From positions 434,001 through 498,000 of the forward strand of contig JAPXFQ010001945.1 in NCBI GenBank assembly GCA_028564705.1: a DNA stretch of 64,000 nt, given 5' to 3'. The position numbers were made by a program, and so were the translations under genes. Each line of letters begins with the position of its first letter. The first letter of the stretch is position 1. The stretch is from Apricaphanius iberus. Taxonomy: Eukaryota > Chordata > Actinopteri > Cyprinodontiformes > Aphaniidae. Below the pieces are notes generated by a model, which saw nothing but the letters and a program-made list of their open reading frames with translations, was not told the origin of the DNA and made no database searches. Below are positions 47,961 through 59,778 of the stretch, piece after piece.

Positions 47961-49727
47961 CCTCCCCTCTGACCTGGCGTCCTGACTACTCCGTGCAATA
48001 GCATTTGTGTTGTTTCTTGTCAATCTCAAGTTGTGATAGCAGTTGCCATTTGTGGATGTTGGAACACAGGGCTACTAGGTGTTTTGCCTTTAACTGTGAC
48101 TGTGGATTAAGTAATCATTTAGCCAACATTCTTATATATATAGCATATATAGCATATATACTGTATATTTCATTGGACACTGTGGATACAAATTACACAT
48201 CATCAAATAAATATGGTTCTCATATCCTGTTTTGAGTGAAGCCTGGCTCCAATGACCAAAATGCCATCTGCTATGATTAAACCACTGAAAGGAAGTTAAA
48301 GAATGTTTAATGTTGTATATTTTCAATATTTCTACGTTGTGCAGGTGTACCACTCTGTCAAAATGTTCTCCTTAAATTGAATGTAGTCTTTGTAACATTA
48401 TGGATTCTTTATTAATTGCTTTCACATGCCAGTGCATTTCCAAAAAAGGTATTTGCTCAGTTTGTGCAGATCAGAATCAACAGTCTACTTATTTTAAAGA
48501 TTTAAAATACTACATGTGCATGGGGTAATATCCTTTGGACCTATCAAATGTTTCCCATCCAAAGAGTTATTGGGGTTATTGGAGCATATTTCTCTCATTG
48601 AAGTGACAATATTTGTTATTTTGTTGTTTTCCTCCACATAGAGCTTGCTGTACAGATTTGGCATGGTAACATCTTTATCTTTGGCAGACATTGCAGCTTT
48701 ATCAGGTGAACAAAAGGAATGATGACTGCATAGTTGAAAATCTATAATAAAGATAAAATAAAGGCCACCATATCTCTGGGACTTCTGGGTGTCAGCCAGG
48801 GCGCTGAAACACGGCTCATCACTTTTATGTTGGAACTGCAATTGGCTATTGGGATGTGAAATTAATATGACAGAGGGGCCATCTGCTGAAGGGGGGAAGG
48901 GGTGCAATAGCAACCAGGAAAACTGGTTTAGGTCTTGCAGAGGACATTTTTAATTGTATGTGTCATTCGCAAAATAATATACATGTCACATAAACTGATT
49001 TGTTTGACTGAGGATGACTTTAGATTTATAGAAGCTTGGAACCAAGATACAGGAAGAAACACACAGAAGAGAATATGTGTTGTTCATTTTTATTATTCCA
49101 TCCATTAACCCCCTAAATTGGATGGCACTGCATGAATGCTTCATTTTATTCTGATTATTCTGCTTGTTTTCAGAGTCAATGACATGTTAACATGTCCTGA
49201 CTTCAGTGCATGCTAAGCCTTTTAATTACTTCTCAACCAAGCTACACGTTATCAAGGCAACAGCTTGCCATGCAGGAAGGCGTAAATAACTGTATCCATA
49301 TTGATCATTCTTCGGGAGGAGCAGCAACAGTTTTCAGTAAGCTTGGCATTTTGCACTGTTGCCACTACTCAGTTCTAATTTGATTTTCTGGCATTAAACA
49401 TTTTGTGATCTACATTTTTATTTCTTTAAGTACTGTAAGTAATTACGGTACTTTATGTCAAATTTAACCTTTTGTTATGCTTTTTTTTAAAATCTCGATT
49501 AGGATCACTGTGGCTTTTTTGTAGCATTTAACATGTTTACTTGTAAGACATCTGTTTGTTAAAGACACATGCACTATAGTTCCAATGATAATTTTAAAGT
49601 GATGATTTCAAGGTGAGGAAACTAATATGTCACGTGTCTGACATTTTATGATAATCATCCTTCTCCTTTAAATAAAGCAATTTGCATGGATAGCAATATA
49701 TTTTAGGGAGATTTAAGGGTCTACAGC

Positions 49728-49733
<6 letters not shown>

Positions 49734-49801
<68 letters not shown>
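49734..49801. repeat. (TA)n microsatellite
   Basis: More than 30 TA units with one interruption. Confidence 0.95.
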
Positions 49802-49803
<2 letters not shown>

Positions 49804-51710
49804 CTTTAAATCCTTGCACAATTTTTTTTAAGGGCATAGCATTGGCTTCATTTGCAACTTTCCTCCTGAAAAATTCATGTGGTATTGTTTTCTTTTTGGA
49901 TAAGTTTGCAATATATTAATAATGCCACACTTAAAATCATTCACCCTTCAAGTTTATCTTGGGTCTTACAAGATCTGTATCAGAGAGTCTGAAACTGATC
50001 TCCGTTGCTGCTGCTCAGTTTAGCTATGTGATGCCTTCGCAATGCTTCTCCAACCTACAGCTGTGTGATAAATCAACCACTTCACACAAAAAAGCCTTGT
50101 CTTCTGTGAAACAAGGCCTTTATGGTACCAATGTGCCTGCATAACACCATGATCAGACTTGAAGATTGTAGGTTGACCTGATCTATAAGCATTGTTAACA
50201 TCTTAGAACTCATCTCTCATATTAATACGACTTTAAATAAATAGGGGAAACAAAGTATAAAAGTGTTATGTTAAAAACAAAGAATTCTGCATGGAAACTC
50301 CAATACAAATGTAACAGAGGTGAAGCAATTAAAATACTGTAGCAATTTAGGGGATTTATTTAGAAAATGTAACAACTGCTGGGTAAATAAGTAATAAAAT
50401 AAAAAAATCATATTACTAAAAACAATCTCTGTTTACTTTTGTGTGTGTATGTGTGTGTGTGTGCGTAGGACCTGATCGGTGTTTCTATTGTGTACATTGG
50501 CTTTGTTGGCACTTCTTCTAATTATCTTTCTCTTTTCTTTTTTTTTTTTGTCACAGGACGTATGATATGAATAAACAGATTGTCTTCAACTTGCAGTTAC
50601 CGATGCTAGATTTAAATTTAGGTAGCTATGATCTAAAACGAAATATAAAATAATGAAAATAATTTAGCACATTTTTAGAATAATACAAAAAAATTTGTTG
50701 TTTAGAGGTAAGGCAGACCCATGCAGAGCACAGCTTTAAATACACTGCCAGTCTTCATAGGCTTCTGGTTATACCATATGCCACTACAATTCAAGCAGTA
50801 GGGCCACCTTCCTCTCCATCCACACATGCCCAAGAACTTACCTCCTTCCCTCGCACAGATTTAGATTATGCCAATCGATAATAAGCATACCAACAAATCA
50901 AGAGTGAGTGTATCTTACACACATTTCTCCTCAGTGTTATGTAATCTCTAAATATATCTCTATAGTAAGTGACATTAGTTCAATTAATCCATTAAAACGC
51001 ACAAGCACAATCACAAAGGTGGAAGGTTATCTGCTTTCTTTTTCAGACTTCATAGATGGAGGAGGAATGCTGATAAAAATATATTTAGTGATAAACTGTA
51101 GGTGGCTATTATGTTTTTTTTCTTTATATTTAGATAGCTAAATCATTTATCATATTTTTAAATATATATTTACAATACATGCTCCTTTTGTAATCAAAGG
51201 TTAAAGATAAACAACTGTTTTTATTATACTCCAATGACCTAAAGTTAATTTTATGCTTGGAAATCAAGGACAATGAATTTGTCTATACCTAAATATCCAA
51301 GTCCCCTTTATCTGTGGGTAGATGTGGGTGGGAGGGAGAGACTGTCATTCATCAACGCTTCATTGATCAAAGACAATCCTTGTCATAAAACTGGTCTTTT
51401 TCTTAAGAAATCACTCACTCCGTATTAATTATCACCAAGTCTGCTTCTGTGGGCGTTCAGGCAAGCGTACGCATCCTTGTGTGCTCCTAAATGTGCAGTT
51501 AACCACCCCTTTGACTAATCTACACTGGATCCATTCACTTGACAAGAGCTCATGAGCAGATGAAACTCCAGCACCTTCCATGAGCAAGAAATGCAACCAT
51601 AATCTATAAAGATAGAGGACAGCTTGAGCATGAAGAGCAGAGAAAACAGAGAATAACAAATTAATATCTAGGATTCAGTATTGGGGTTACTTTGATATAT
51701 AATAAAAAAA

Positions 51711-51712
<2 letters not shown>

Positions 51713-51746
<34 letters not shown>
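51713..51746. repeat. (AT)n microsatellite
   Basis: About 16 AT units. Confidence 0.9.
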
Positions 51747-51748
<2 letters not shown>

Positions 51749-52079
51749 TGCTACCAAGAGTGAGACTATTCTCCACTGCATTTAATTACTTGATCTATCC
51801 AGTTTTTTCAAGCAAATATATCTTACAGTATTTTCTAGACACAATAAAACAGTTACAACTTTATTTGTTATCAATTAAGTCATACACTGTGAAAAGATAT
51901 AGCCTAAATAGAAAAGACAATATATAATAAATAATATATATTCTTAAATAACATATAATCTTTAGATTTAAATAACATAGTTTTTTATATATATATATAT
52001 AATTGAATTATTATTACATATTATTTCAAAATTAAATAAAACACCAACATAGCCAAGGCAAATATGTACGTATTATTTG

Positions 52080-52579
52080 TGTTTTAACTTATTGTCTACC
52101 TCCGTGCATTTACTATAATGTACGCTCTGAAATGACCGACGACAGTCAAACCGTGACAATTACAAACAGCATTCAACGACATCTTCAGATTAACTGTACG
52201 AGAAAAAAGTCAGGCTTTTGACGGAATACGCTGTTTTTTAATTTCTATTTTTACTGCACCGACCAAACAACGACAAACCTCATGCAGCCCAATTTTAACA
52301 CGTTGAAAAGACTCCATGCAGATTTTCTCCGTTAAAGCAGGGCGATCCACAGACGGAGCTGTTTTCGCTCTCCCATCGCCCTCACGTGAAGCCTCTATTT
52401 TGTTTCGCTTCTCTTCTCTTCCCCTCGTTTTGTCTTTCTTCTTTTTTTAACAAATAGAAACAGAGATAAAGGCGTTGCTGGTCCAACTTTATGCTCAAAC
52501 TATAGCCTCTATTATTTTAAGTATCCAGTCTAAAAATTATCTCTCTAAGCAGCATTCCCTTTGATTCACGCTTAACTCA
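52080..52579. other. CpG-containing upstream region
   Basis: Unlike the preceding DNA this stretch keeps many CpG dinucleotides (e.g. near 52130-52150, 52270-52390), consistent with an unmethylated promoter flank. No exon seen. Confidence 0.3.
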
Positions 52580-52850
52580 TATGGCTTCGGGGCCAATGTG
52601 TGTCCGCCTATAGGGCGCCTTGAAACAGTCCTATTTTATCCCCTTTCATCATCTAAACAGGGACGCCTTGAAACGGTGTGGGCAGTTATTGCTTTTTTTT
52701 TCTCTACCCGGACAGCCCAATGCGGGCTGGCTAACAGCCAATCACAGTCTTGTTTACAATCTATGAGTGACAATGCTCTGGCGCCATGCCAGCCAATCAG
52801 ATCGACACATACAAAAGGGGGGATTCATTTGTAAACATTAGGCGCAATAA
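52580..52850 (+). promoter_or_regulatory. candidate promoter with four CCAAT boxes
   Basis: CCAAT at 52593, 52717, 52738 and 52793, all in the same orientation. They are followed by a weak A-rich TATA-like stretch (ACAAAAGG near 52811) and a forkhead-type TGTAAACA at 52830-52837. An 11-base direct repeat CGCCTTGAAAC occurs at 52616 and 52664. No ORF or family match was found downstream; it may be an alternative bahcc1 promoter or a non-coding RNA promoter. Confidence 0.4.
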
Positions 52851-52859
52851 CCAAAGTCC

Positions 52860-53761
52860 ATGGTAATAACATATCAAGAGATATTGGGTTTGCTGTCTTG
52901 TCTGAATGATTCATTGCAGAGTTTAAACAGATTAGTTCAGAAAGTATTTGTCAAAAAACCCGCAGTGGCTGAACATATGAATATATAACCTACTGAAAAT
53001 TCTCTAACCCTTAATTGATAAGAACAGCTAAAACAATGTAGTTTTAACTTAGAACGATATATCTATTTAAAATAGGACAATATCCATCCATTTTATGCAT
53101 GGGGTGACCAGATAGAGGCCCTTTTTTGTACTTTATGCAGAAAAGAAAACAAAGAAAAAGTGTTGATTGATATCTAGGGTCCATAATTTTTAAATGCTGT
53201 CACTGGTATTTTCAACCAAGGAATTCGACGCTTATGTAATTTGGAATGAGACTGTTTCTTTAGATATAAATATTTTTTTTCATTTCTTTTTTTCTAATTT
53301 ACCTTGTGAAAACAGAGCTGGCCCAAAATCGTTTGGGGCCCAAACAGAAATTGCTTTGGGGCCCTCTTTCTAACCCATCAAAGGTAGGTTTTGCATTTAA
53401 CTTGATTGTTGTTGTTGTTTGTTTTTTTATGAAACAGGGAGGTTTTTCATCTTTTGTGCCCTGCTTCCACATAGAAATTATGTTTTAGGGGACCCAAAAT
53501 GATGATTGATAAATACTACTAGAAATAAGATTATCTTAGATCTAAATCCTAAGGAATACGCTTGCTGGGGAGCTGCAGTCCTGACTTCTCTAAGCAGTCG
53601 CTTATAGTTTGCTTATGCAGGCATTATGTAGATGGAGGATTGCAGAAGGACACTTTTGTATGTGATGACCTTAAAAGTGGTGAACCGTGAAGTATGAATC
53701 AACCAATAAATGATTGTTACTATTTGGTATTTTTGCCTCTTTAATTAGCCTACTGTTAATA

Positions 53762-53827
<66 letters not shown>

Positions 53828-54154
53828 TAAGTCATTGCACAAATTTAATAGATTTAAATTTAGATTTACATGAAGATGTTACGATCCTTTTCTTCCCTTC
53901 TGGGACATATTCAGTAAAGCTCTTTGATTTATTGTCTTTATACTTCATATTATTTCTTAAGCTTGTCTTAATAAAATAAACATTATTTATAGAACCAAAT
54001 AATACATATTAGTATTCTGACCTGTCCATAATACCCCCCCATCCTGCTTCTGTTTAATCTTCTAATTCATTTTAGGCTGTTCACTGATGCACTGAGCTTC
54101 ATTGTGAACAAGCTCACCATTAAAGCGCTTTAAATCTGGCGCTTTTCACACTCT
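52860..54154. other. A+T-rich spacer between the two CCAAT clusters
   Basis: Contains an (AT)n at 53765-53822; no coding sequence recognised. Confidence 0.35.
53765..53822. repeat. (AT)n microsatellite
   Basis: About 28 AT units. Confidence 0.95.
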
Positions 54155-54310
54155 TTGCCACCGTCAGTCAGCACGCCATTGGCTTTCGCTGCGGGCCAAT
54201 CAGAGGTTGCCGAATCTGCGGGCGGGCGGCACGAATCCATTAACATGCACTTATCCAGCCAATAGGAGGGCGTGTTTACCCTGCCCCAGAGACGCCGAGG
54301 TGCGCAGTTG
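54155..54310 (+). promoter_or_regulatory. candidate bahcc1 promoter: CCAAT cluster with GC box
   Basis: ATTGG at 54178-54182, CCAAT at 54196-54200 and 54259-54263, and a GC box (GGGCGGGCGG) near 54220, in CpG-rich DNA on the side facing bahcc1. NF-Y sites at such spacing are typical of vertebrate promoters. No TATA box was seen. Confidence 0.5.
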
Positions 54311-54556
54311 CATCGGGAGAGAAACCGCTGCTCGGAGATCCGAGCCGCAATCCACCCAGGCCGGAAGCCCTAGTCCCACTGGCCTCTGCTTTCACAGACT
54401 GAAGCAGAAGACTACTGCACAGCCTCAGATGGAGATATTTCACTCTAGCCACACTGATCTCAGATTCTGATTTTTAAATGGGCGTCGCACTTGTACCTTC
54501 TGTCCCAGAGTTTTGTGATTTTAGAATTTATTGTTATGCAAGGATTTAACACACCA
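54311..54556 (+). other. candidate non-coding first exon of bahcc1
   Basis: GC-rich DNA just after the CCAAT cluster ends at ACCA|GTAAGT (donor at 54557), and the next good acceptor considered is at 57226. The first-exon reading is inference; the start is not defined. Confidence 0.35.
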
Positions 54557-56184
54557 GTAAGTAGTAATTTTATATACTTGATATTTATTTTAATTTATTT
54601 TAATAAAACAGTTTAGGGCCTGGCTCCTCGTTACGATATGACTGAGGCTGTGTTTTGTCCTAAACGCTAGATGTGACGTGCTGTGCATTAGGCTATAGGC
54701 TACACAGCACAGTTACAGTTTTCCAAATAACAAAGCAGGATGTGATAATCCTCTAGAATATTTTAAATTAAATGTATAAATTAATTTCTTCTTTTGTTTA
54801 TTATTATTATTATAATTGTGTTACAGTTTTTGTAAATAATGTCCACATTTTATTATTTGAGCTTTTTGTAGTTATTTATCATTTGATCACCTATAGCCTA
54901 TATTTTAGAAAAATATATAAAAACATTCGTAAGAGGGATCTTAAATTTATAATCTAATTGTAAAATTGACTAAATTATGATGTTGGTAAAATCCGGCAGT
55001 TAGTTACAAATTCCGAGAGAACAGGATATACCGCGAGGGAGAGGAAGAGAGATGGAGCGGGAATCATGTCCGAACGCGGCCGTCTGAGGAGCTCTGCTAG
55101 CCGGCCAGGTCTCCGCGGAGGTCGGCCTGTCTTCTCACCACATTGATTTGCACAAGCTGCTTTTCTGTAAATGCAGCTGACAGTCGTTAAAACCCACACT
55201 TTAAATTTTTTAATAAAATAAAAACAAAAAAAGCCCCGAAACATTTGTTTATTTGGCGAACGAAGCCACATATCGTCCCATTTTAAACACGGCCGCAACT
55301 AAAACTCTAATAAATTCACATTTTGAGCATTCACAAAGCGGCATCCGCTCAGAAGTCTCGTAAATGTGTCACCTATTTAATTCCTTGCTCATTACTAGGG
55401 AATCCAGGCTGGAAGGAACAGCATGGCGAAAAGGGGGAAGGTAATGGCCGACTCCAAAGCGCTTTCTCAGTGTGAAGACAAAGGCAGTCCTCCCTGACGG
55501 GCGGCCATTCACCTTGGATTCCCCCTTCCAGTCAACACACCGACGACCTAAATGGTGCAGCGTGGCTTTTTAGAAAACGGTCTCACCTTGTGAAATCACA
55601 TGCATGCACACAAATTAACACAAGAACCTCTCAACTGAAACGGATTTTTTTCTTGCATTTGGAGCGACCTTATTGTTGCTATAGCTCTGAGTTGTGGGTT
55701 ATAAACGGAGACATGGGGTGATAATAGGGCTGAAATGAAATGGTCTATATGATAACAATATGCTTGCTCAATGATATACCCTACAAATGTCTAATATTTA
55801 TTTTAAGTAATTTGATTTATTTTAATATATTTTTTTTGTCAGATAAAGTAACTATATGGCACATGAGACTGAATATGCCCAAAAGCACGTGTTTACATTC
55901 TTAATAATTTGGTAATATAACCCCATTTTACCTTCTGATGACCTGCTCTTTTTCTAACTACTGGCAGGCTTCTTTGAGGGAAAGATATGTCTGATGCCCA
56001 CCTTTAACAGATAAATATATTTTTACTGACATTTTATGAAGGGCTGTTTTCCAGTTTAGACCCAACAATGCCTCTTTTTCTGTGTCAGAGGATGTCACTA
56101 TAATGTATTTACTACTCAATTTGATTACCTGACCTGAAATAGGCCAAGCTAGATAAAGACAGTGAGAGTGCAGTTATTCACATG

Positions 56185-56218
<34 letters not shown>

Positions 56219-57226
56219 AACTCACGCAGTCGTGTGCAGATTTGCCTGCACACACATACAAACAGAGCATGCCTTTCAGGGGCTCCTGTATCTCTTTTTA
56301 ATTGTATGATAGTAGTTATATTTTTTATTCTAAATATTTCTCTTTCTATATTTGGACATGCCCTTGTGCCTTATGAAAGCTTGAAGATTTATGAAAACAA
56401 CATGTATTTAAATCATTTTCACTATCTACTAGATTTCTTTCAAACTGTTTGATAGTCATGTTGAAAAATAAAATATTTTTCGCTGTTCACTTCGATTAAA
56501 ATAATCCTGCCGTAAAATCTGGAAAGAGTTTGGGTTTGAACATAACAGAAGCAGGAAAAATCGCCTGCATCAACCTGAGACAATGGAGGGAGCAGAAAAA
56601 GGAAGGCAGCGTTGTTTACCTCGGGATGTAGGCTGAGTAGTCTACCATCATTTAAAGCCAAATGGATAAACACTGACTTCTCCCTCTTAAAACACAATGC
56701 TGTGTGATTATTTGTTGCAAACCATGGTTTAATAATAATAATAATTATTATTATGATAATAAAAATAAATATTGTTCTTCAATACTGGTATCGTTTTGGA
56801 AGGATAGTTGTAGACTTGGCATTTGGATAGATTATCTGAAAAGATGGTACAGAATATATAGAAATGTTATAATTCGCAGATGTGCTTGTTGTGCGAGTGT
56901 GTACATGAGCTTGTGCGTCTACTTCTCCTATGCATCCCAGGCTGATCAATAGAGCTGAAGCTGAGCCTGCAGTGACGCCTCGCTGGCCGCCTGCATGCAC
57001 TGTGGCTACTTTGCCACGCAGATTTCACTCGAACAGGAGGTTTTATCGCAAAAGTTCTAATGTCAAAACGTGTGGAAATATTTTAATTAAATAAGAATTG
57101 TTTTTTTTATCATATAGGTTAAGCATTTTCCAAATATAAAAGGAGGCTGCTATGTAAGAGTAATGTAAGAGTTCTTATTTTTTACCCTGATTGTGACAGC
57201 CGCCTTTAATTTCTCTACCCTGACAG
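54557..57226 (+). other. probable first intron of bahcc1
   Basis: Lies between the candidate first exon and the coding exon. Holds GC-rich segments at about 55020-55140 and 55395-55560 that could be alternative promoters or enhancers, and a (CA)n at 56185-56218. Confidence 0.35.
56185..56218. repeat. (CA)n microsatellite
   Basis: About 15 CA units. Confidence 0.9.
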
Positions 57227-57382
57227 AAAAGATGATCCGGAGCTGCGCTGTTGGCTGGAGAAGCCTGCGGTCGACTGAATGCAACACATAGACAACGAAG
57301 GGAACGGATTATTTTATGGGTTTGCATCCGATTTCATTGACTTTCCGCGTCCGGATTTCGGATTACTAAACATTCAAGGGGA
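57227..57382 (+). other. bahcc1: probable 5'UTR part of the bahcc1 exon, with an upstream ORF
   Basis: A pyrimidine-rich stretch ending CCCTGACAG at 57226 looks like a 3' splice site. The segment up to the ATG at 57383 holds an upstream ATG at 57279 in another frame (T at -3, weak context) whose ORF runs past the main start. Confidence 0.55.
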
Positions 57383-57554
57383 ATGGAAGGACGGGATTTT
57401 GCTGCTCCGGCGCACCTCCTTTCAGAGCGGGGCGCCCTGGTGCACCGAGCCGCTTCTCGGATCGCTCCCACGGGCCACAGCTCCGTGCAGCACGCCGGTC
57501 ATTTCCCACCAGGGAAGTACTACCCGTCACACATACCGATGGCTCCCCACTCAG
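57383..57554 (+). CDS. bahcc1: bahcc1 first coding exon (BAH and coiled-coil domain protein 1)
   Basis: Fifty-seven codons plus one base from a start with good context (G at -3 and +4). The peptide begins [17 protein letters not shown] and ends [16 protein letters not shown]. It follows the N-terminus of vertebrate BAHCC1 (M-D/E-GRDFA-P-HLLSERG and GKY-PS-PMA-H). The donor is TCAG|GTCAGT, and the rest of the gene lies beyond the window. Family knowledge: BAHCC1 is a large nuclear protein whose C-terminal BAH module reads H3K27me3 and recruits co-repressors; only its disordered N-terminus is encoded here. The exon probably starts after the CTGACAG acceptor near 57226. A paralogue of the same family cannot be fully excluded. 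Confidence 0.88.
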
Positions 57555-59623
57555 GTCAGTGGAATATCCTCGGAGGTTTTGACATGTTTCTCAGCTTTTG
57601 ATGGGGGGTGTCTGTTGTTTCAAATGCGCCCTCATCGTATATGATACGCTGAAGATGGCATGTGTGGTGTCGTGCCAAGCAGAAAAATATATTAGATTTT
57701 GCAGCTCAGGAGTAACCTTCAACAGAAATCCACTGCTCATTTATAAACTAACAATAAAATAAAATAAAATTTGCATTACGTTCCTGATGAGACGTTTTTG
57801 ATTAATCTGAATCTACACTTGAGTCAGTTTATCCAAGAGGAATTGAAGGGAGCTTTGTTAAGCAAATAGTGATTTGATTAATAGGTAAATGTCATGCAAT
57901 GATAATAAAAAATCCGTTAAGGACTTGGTCTTGTTTTAGACACACCAAATGTGCACTGGTATCCCTATTTTGCATGTATTCACAAGGGAAATCTGCATTT
58001 CACACATTGGTGTCACTCACACCAGCGTCATCACTTAACCAAAACCTCTATGGGTCAAACATTAAAGGTATGAAGCTAGGATGGAAAGGTCTGCATGCCC
58101 TACAATGGCGGTTAATGGGAGTTTTAAAGGAATACAAGCAATGCTGGGGGGAAAAATCCCGTTCTGCATTAGGCTTTGAAGTGTTTGGGTGCAAACGTGT
58201 TCACAGTGCATGCATCAGGTTTAACAAGTGACTTAGGTATCATCTGAACCTAAATGAGCACTTTACAAACAGGAGAGCATGTATAGAAGAGTCACAATGT
58301 ACCCTTTAGCCTGCACACTGCTGATTCATGTGGAAAAACAGAAAGAAAGCAACTCCATATGCAAAGCTTCAAAACAGACTAGTAAATGCCTATAATTACA
58401 ATTTCACTTCATTTCTTTCTCATGGCCGCATCTGATATAGTTTAGTCGTTAGGTTATCTTAAACTTGACATTGTGTTCTGAAAAAACTAACAAAAGTATA
58501 TAAAAAGACATTTCACAGATCTAATTGCTTTTATTTTGCAGGTAGCTATGATGTTTAAATAAGTCAAAGCATTGGCATTCACCGCATCAAACAGTTTCGC
58601 TTCTAAAATGCTGTTTTGTGATAATATGCAAATTAAGCTTCTAAAGGAACACTTATGATGCATCGGAGTAGTCCTTAGTTCTGAAAAAAATGGATATATA
58701 TTTAGCCTCTTAAAAGTAATTGTATATGCTGTAATTATAGCAGAATTAAATATTTTTGTTTCCTGTTCAGTTCAGTAAGAAAGCCTACCACCTCCCTTGT
58801 GTATTTTGTCTCATATTTCCCAACATTTTAAGCATCAGCTTATTTATTTATTATTTGACACTGTTTTACGTTGCTCCATCATAAGCAGGGTTGTGGCAAG
58901 CTAACTGAAGATATTTTTTTTTTCAAAATCAAATGTTTTTATGAAGGTTGTGAGTGAAATCTAAAAGGAAATGCATTCAGATCAACATGAAGCATAATTT
59001 GTCATTCAAGAGAATTAATGGATGCACTTCACCATTCATCTCTCACCCACATGTTTGCTTTTGGCATCGCTCATACATGTACGCTCCTGATGCATTTGTG
59101 CATTCTTTTTTAAAATTTTTTTTGCATGCTGATGTTTCATTTGAAACATGAAGGCTAACGCTGGTTTCACGGTGCAGGTCCTTACACCGATCAGACGTTG
59201 TGTCTCTAGTACTGAACAACGTCAACATGCAAACCTATTCTCCAAATGTCATCACTGTTCAATGAGCAGCAGAGGCGCTTTATTGTTCTCCTTGTTTCGT
59301 CAGCAACGCATGGGAGGGACTGAAAAGCGGCCCTATTATCCTGCAGATAAATATGATTTAATTCTTTACATTTTCTGCTTTTGATTAAATTAATTCACAG
59401 AACAGCCTGACATAATTTCACATGATTTTAAAACCCATACTGTGTTTGATGAAAATTATTTTGCTAGTACACTCAACTGATTTGCAGTATTTGATTTATT
59501 GTTTTAATATTGTTTGAAAATATCTAGCATGTCAAAATGCAAATGGACGGATGAGGGATGAAGCTTAATTTGAAATTATTCATGATTTTCATTTTTTCTA
59601 AGTTGTTGTTGCACTGAGACAAT

Positions 59624-59638
59624 AGATGCCCCCTGTTG
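59624..59638 (-). promoter_or_regulatory. CTCF-like site
   Basis: The minus strand reads CAACAGGGGGCATCT, containing the AGGGGGCA core. Confidence 0.4.
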
Positions 59639-59746
59639 AAACAGACTGTTCTCTTTTGTCAGTTCACATTTTCTGTGGACTATAAAAGCATTTTTTTTTA
59701 GATTGTAGTGTTTTGATCTAAAAGCAACATTTGTTTGTTACCAGAT

Positions 59747-59778
59747 CTATATATTTATTTATTTATTTATTTATTTAG
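59747..59778. repeat. (TTTA)n microsatellite
   Basis: About seven TTTA units after a TATA stretch. Confidence 0.85.

Larger units (their letters stand above)
47961..52079. other. gene-poor stretch
   Basis: Contains TA microsatellites at 49734-49801 and 51713-51746, and a minus-strand frame at 48494-48913 of unknown meaning. The block 49190-49345 has a non-repetitive, enhancer-like look (TTTTAATTACTTCTCAACC). Nothing else recognised. Confidence 0.3.

Noticed and set aside
47601..48029. 142-codon minus-strand frame as a gene
   Set aside because: It fuses a Tc1 tail, an A-rich run and a LINE fragment.
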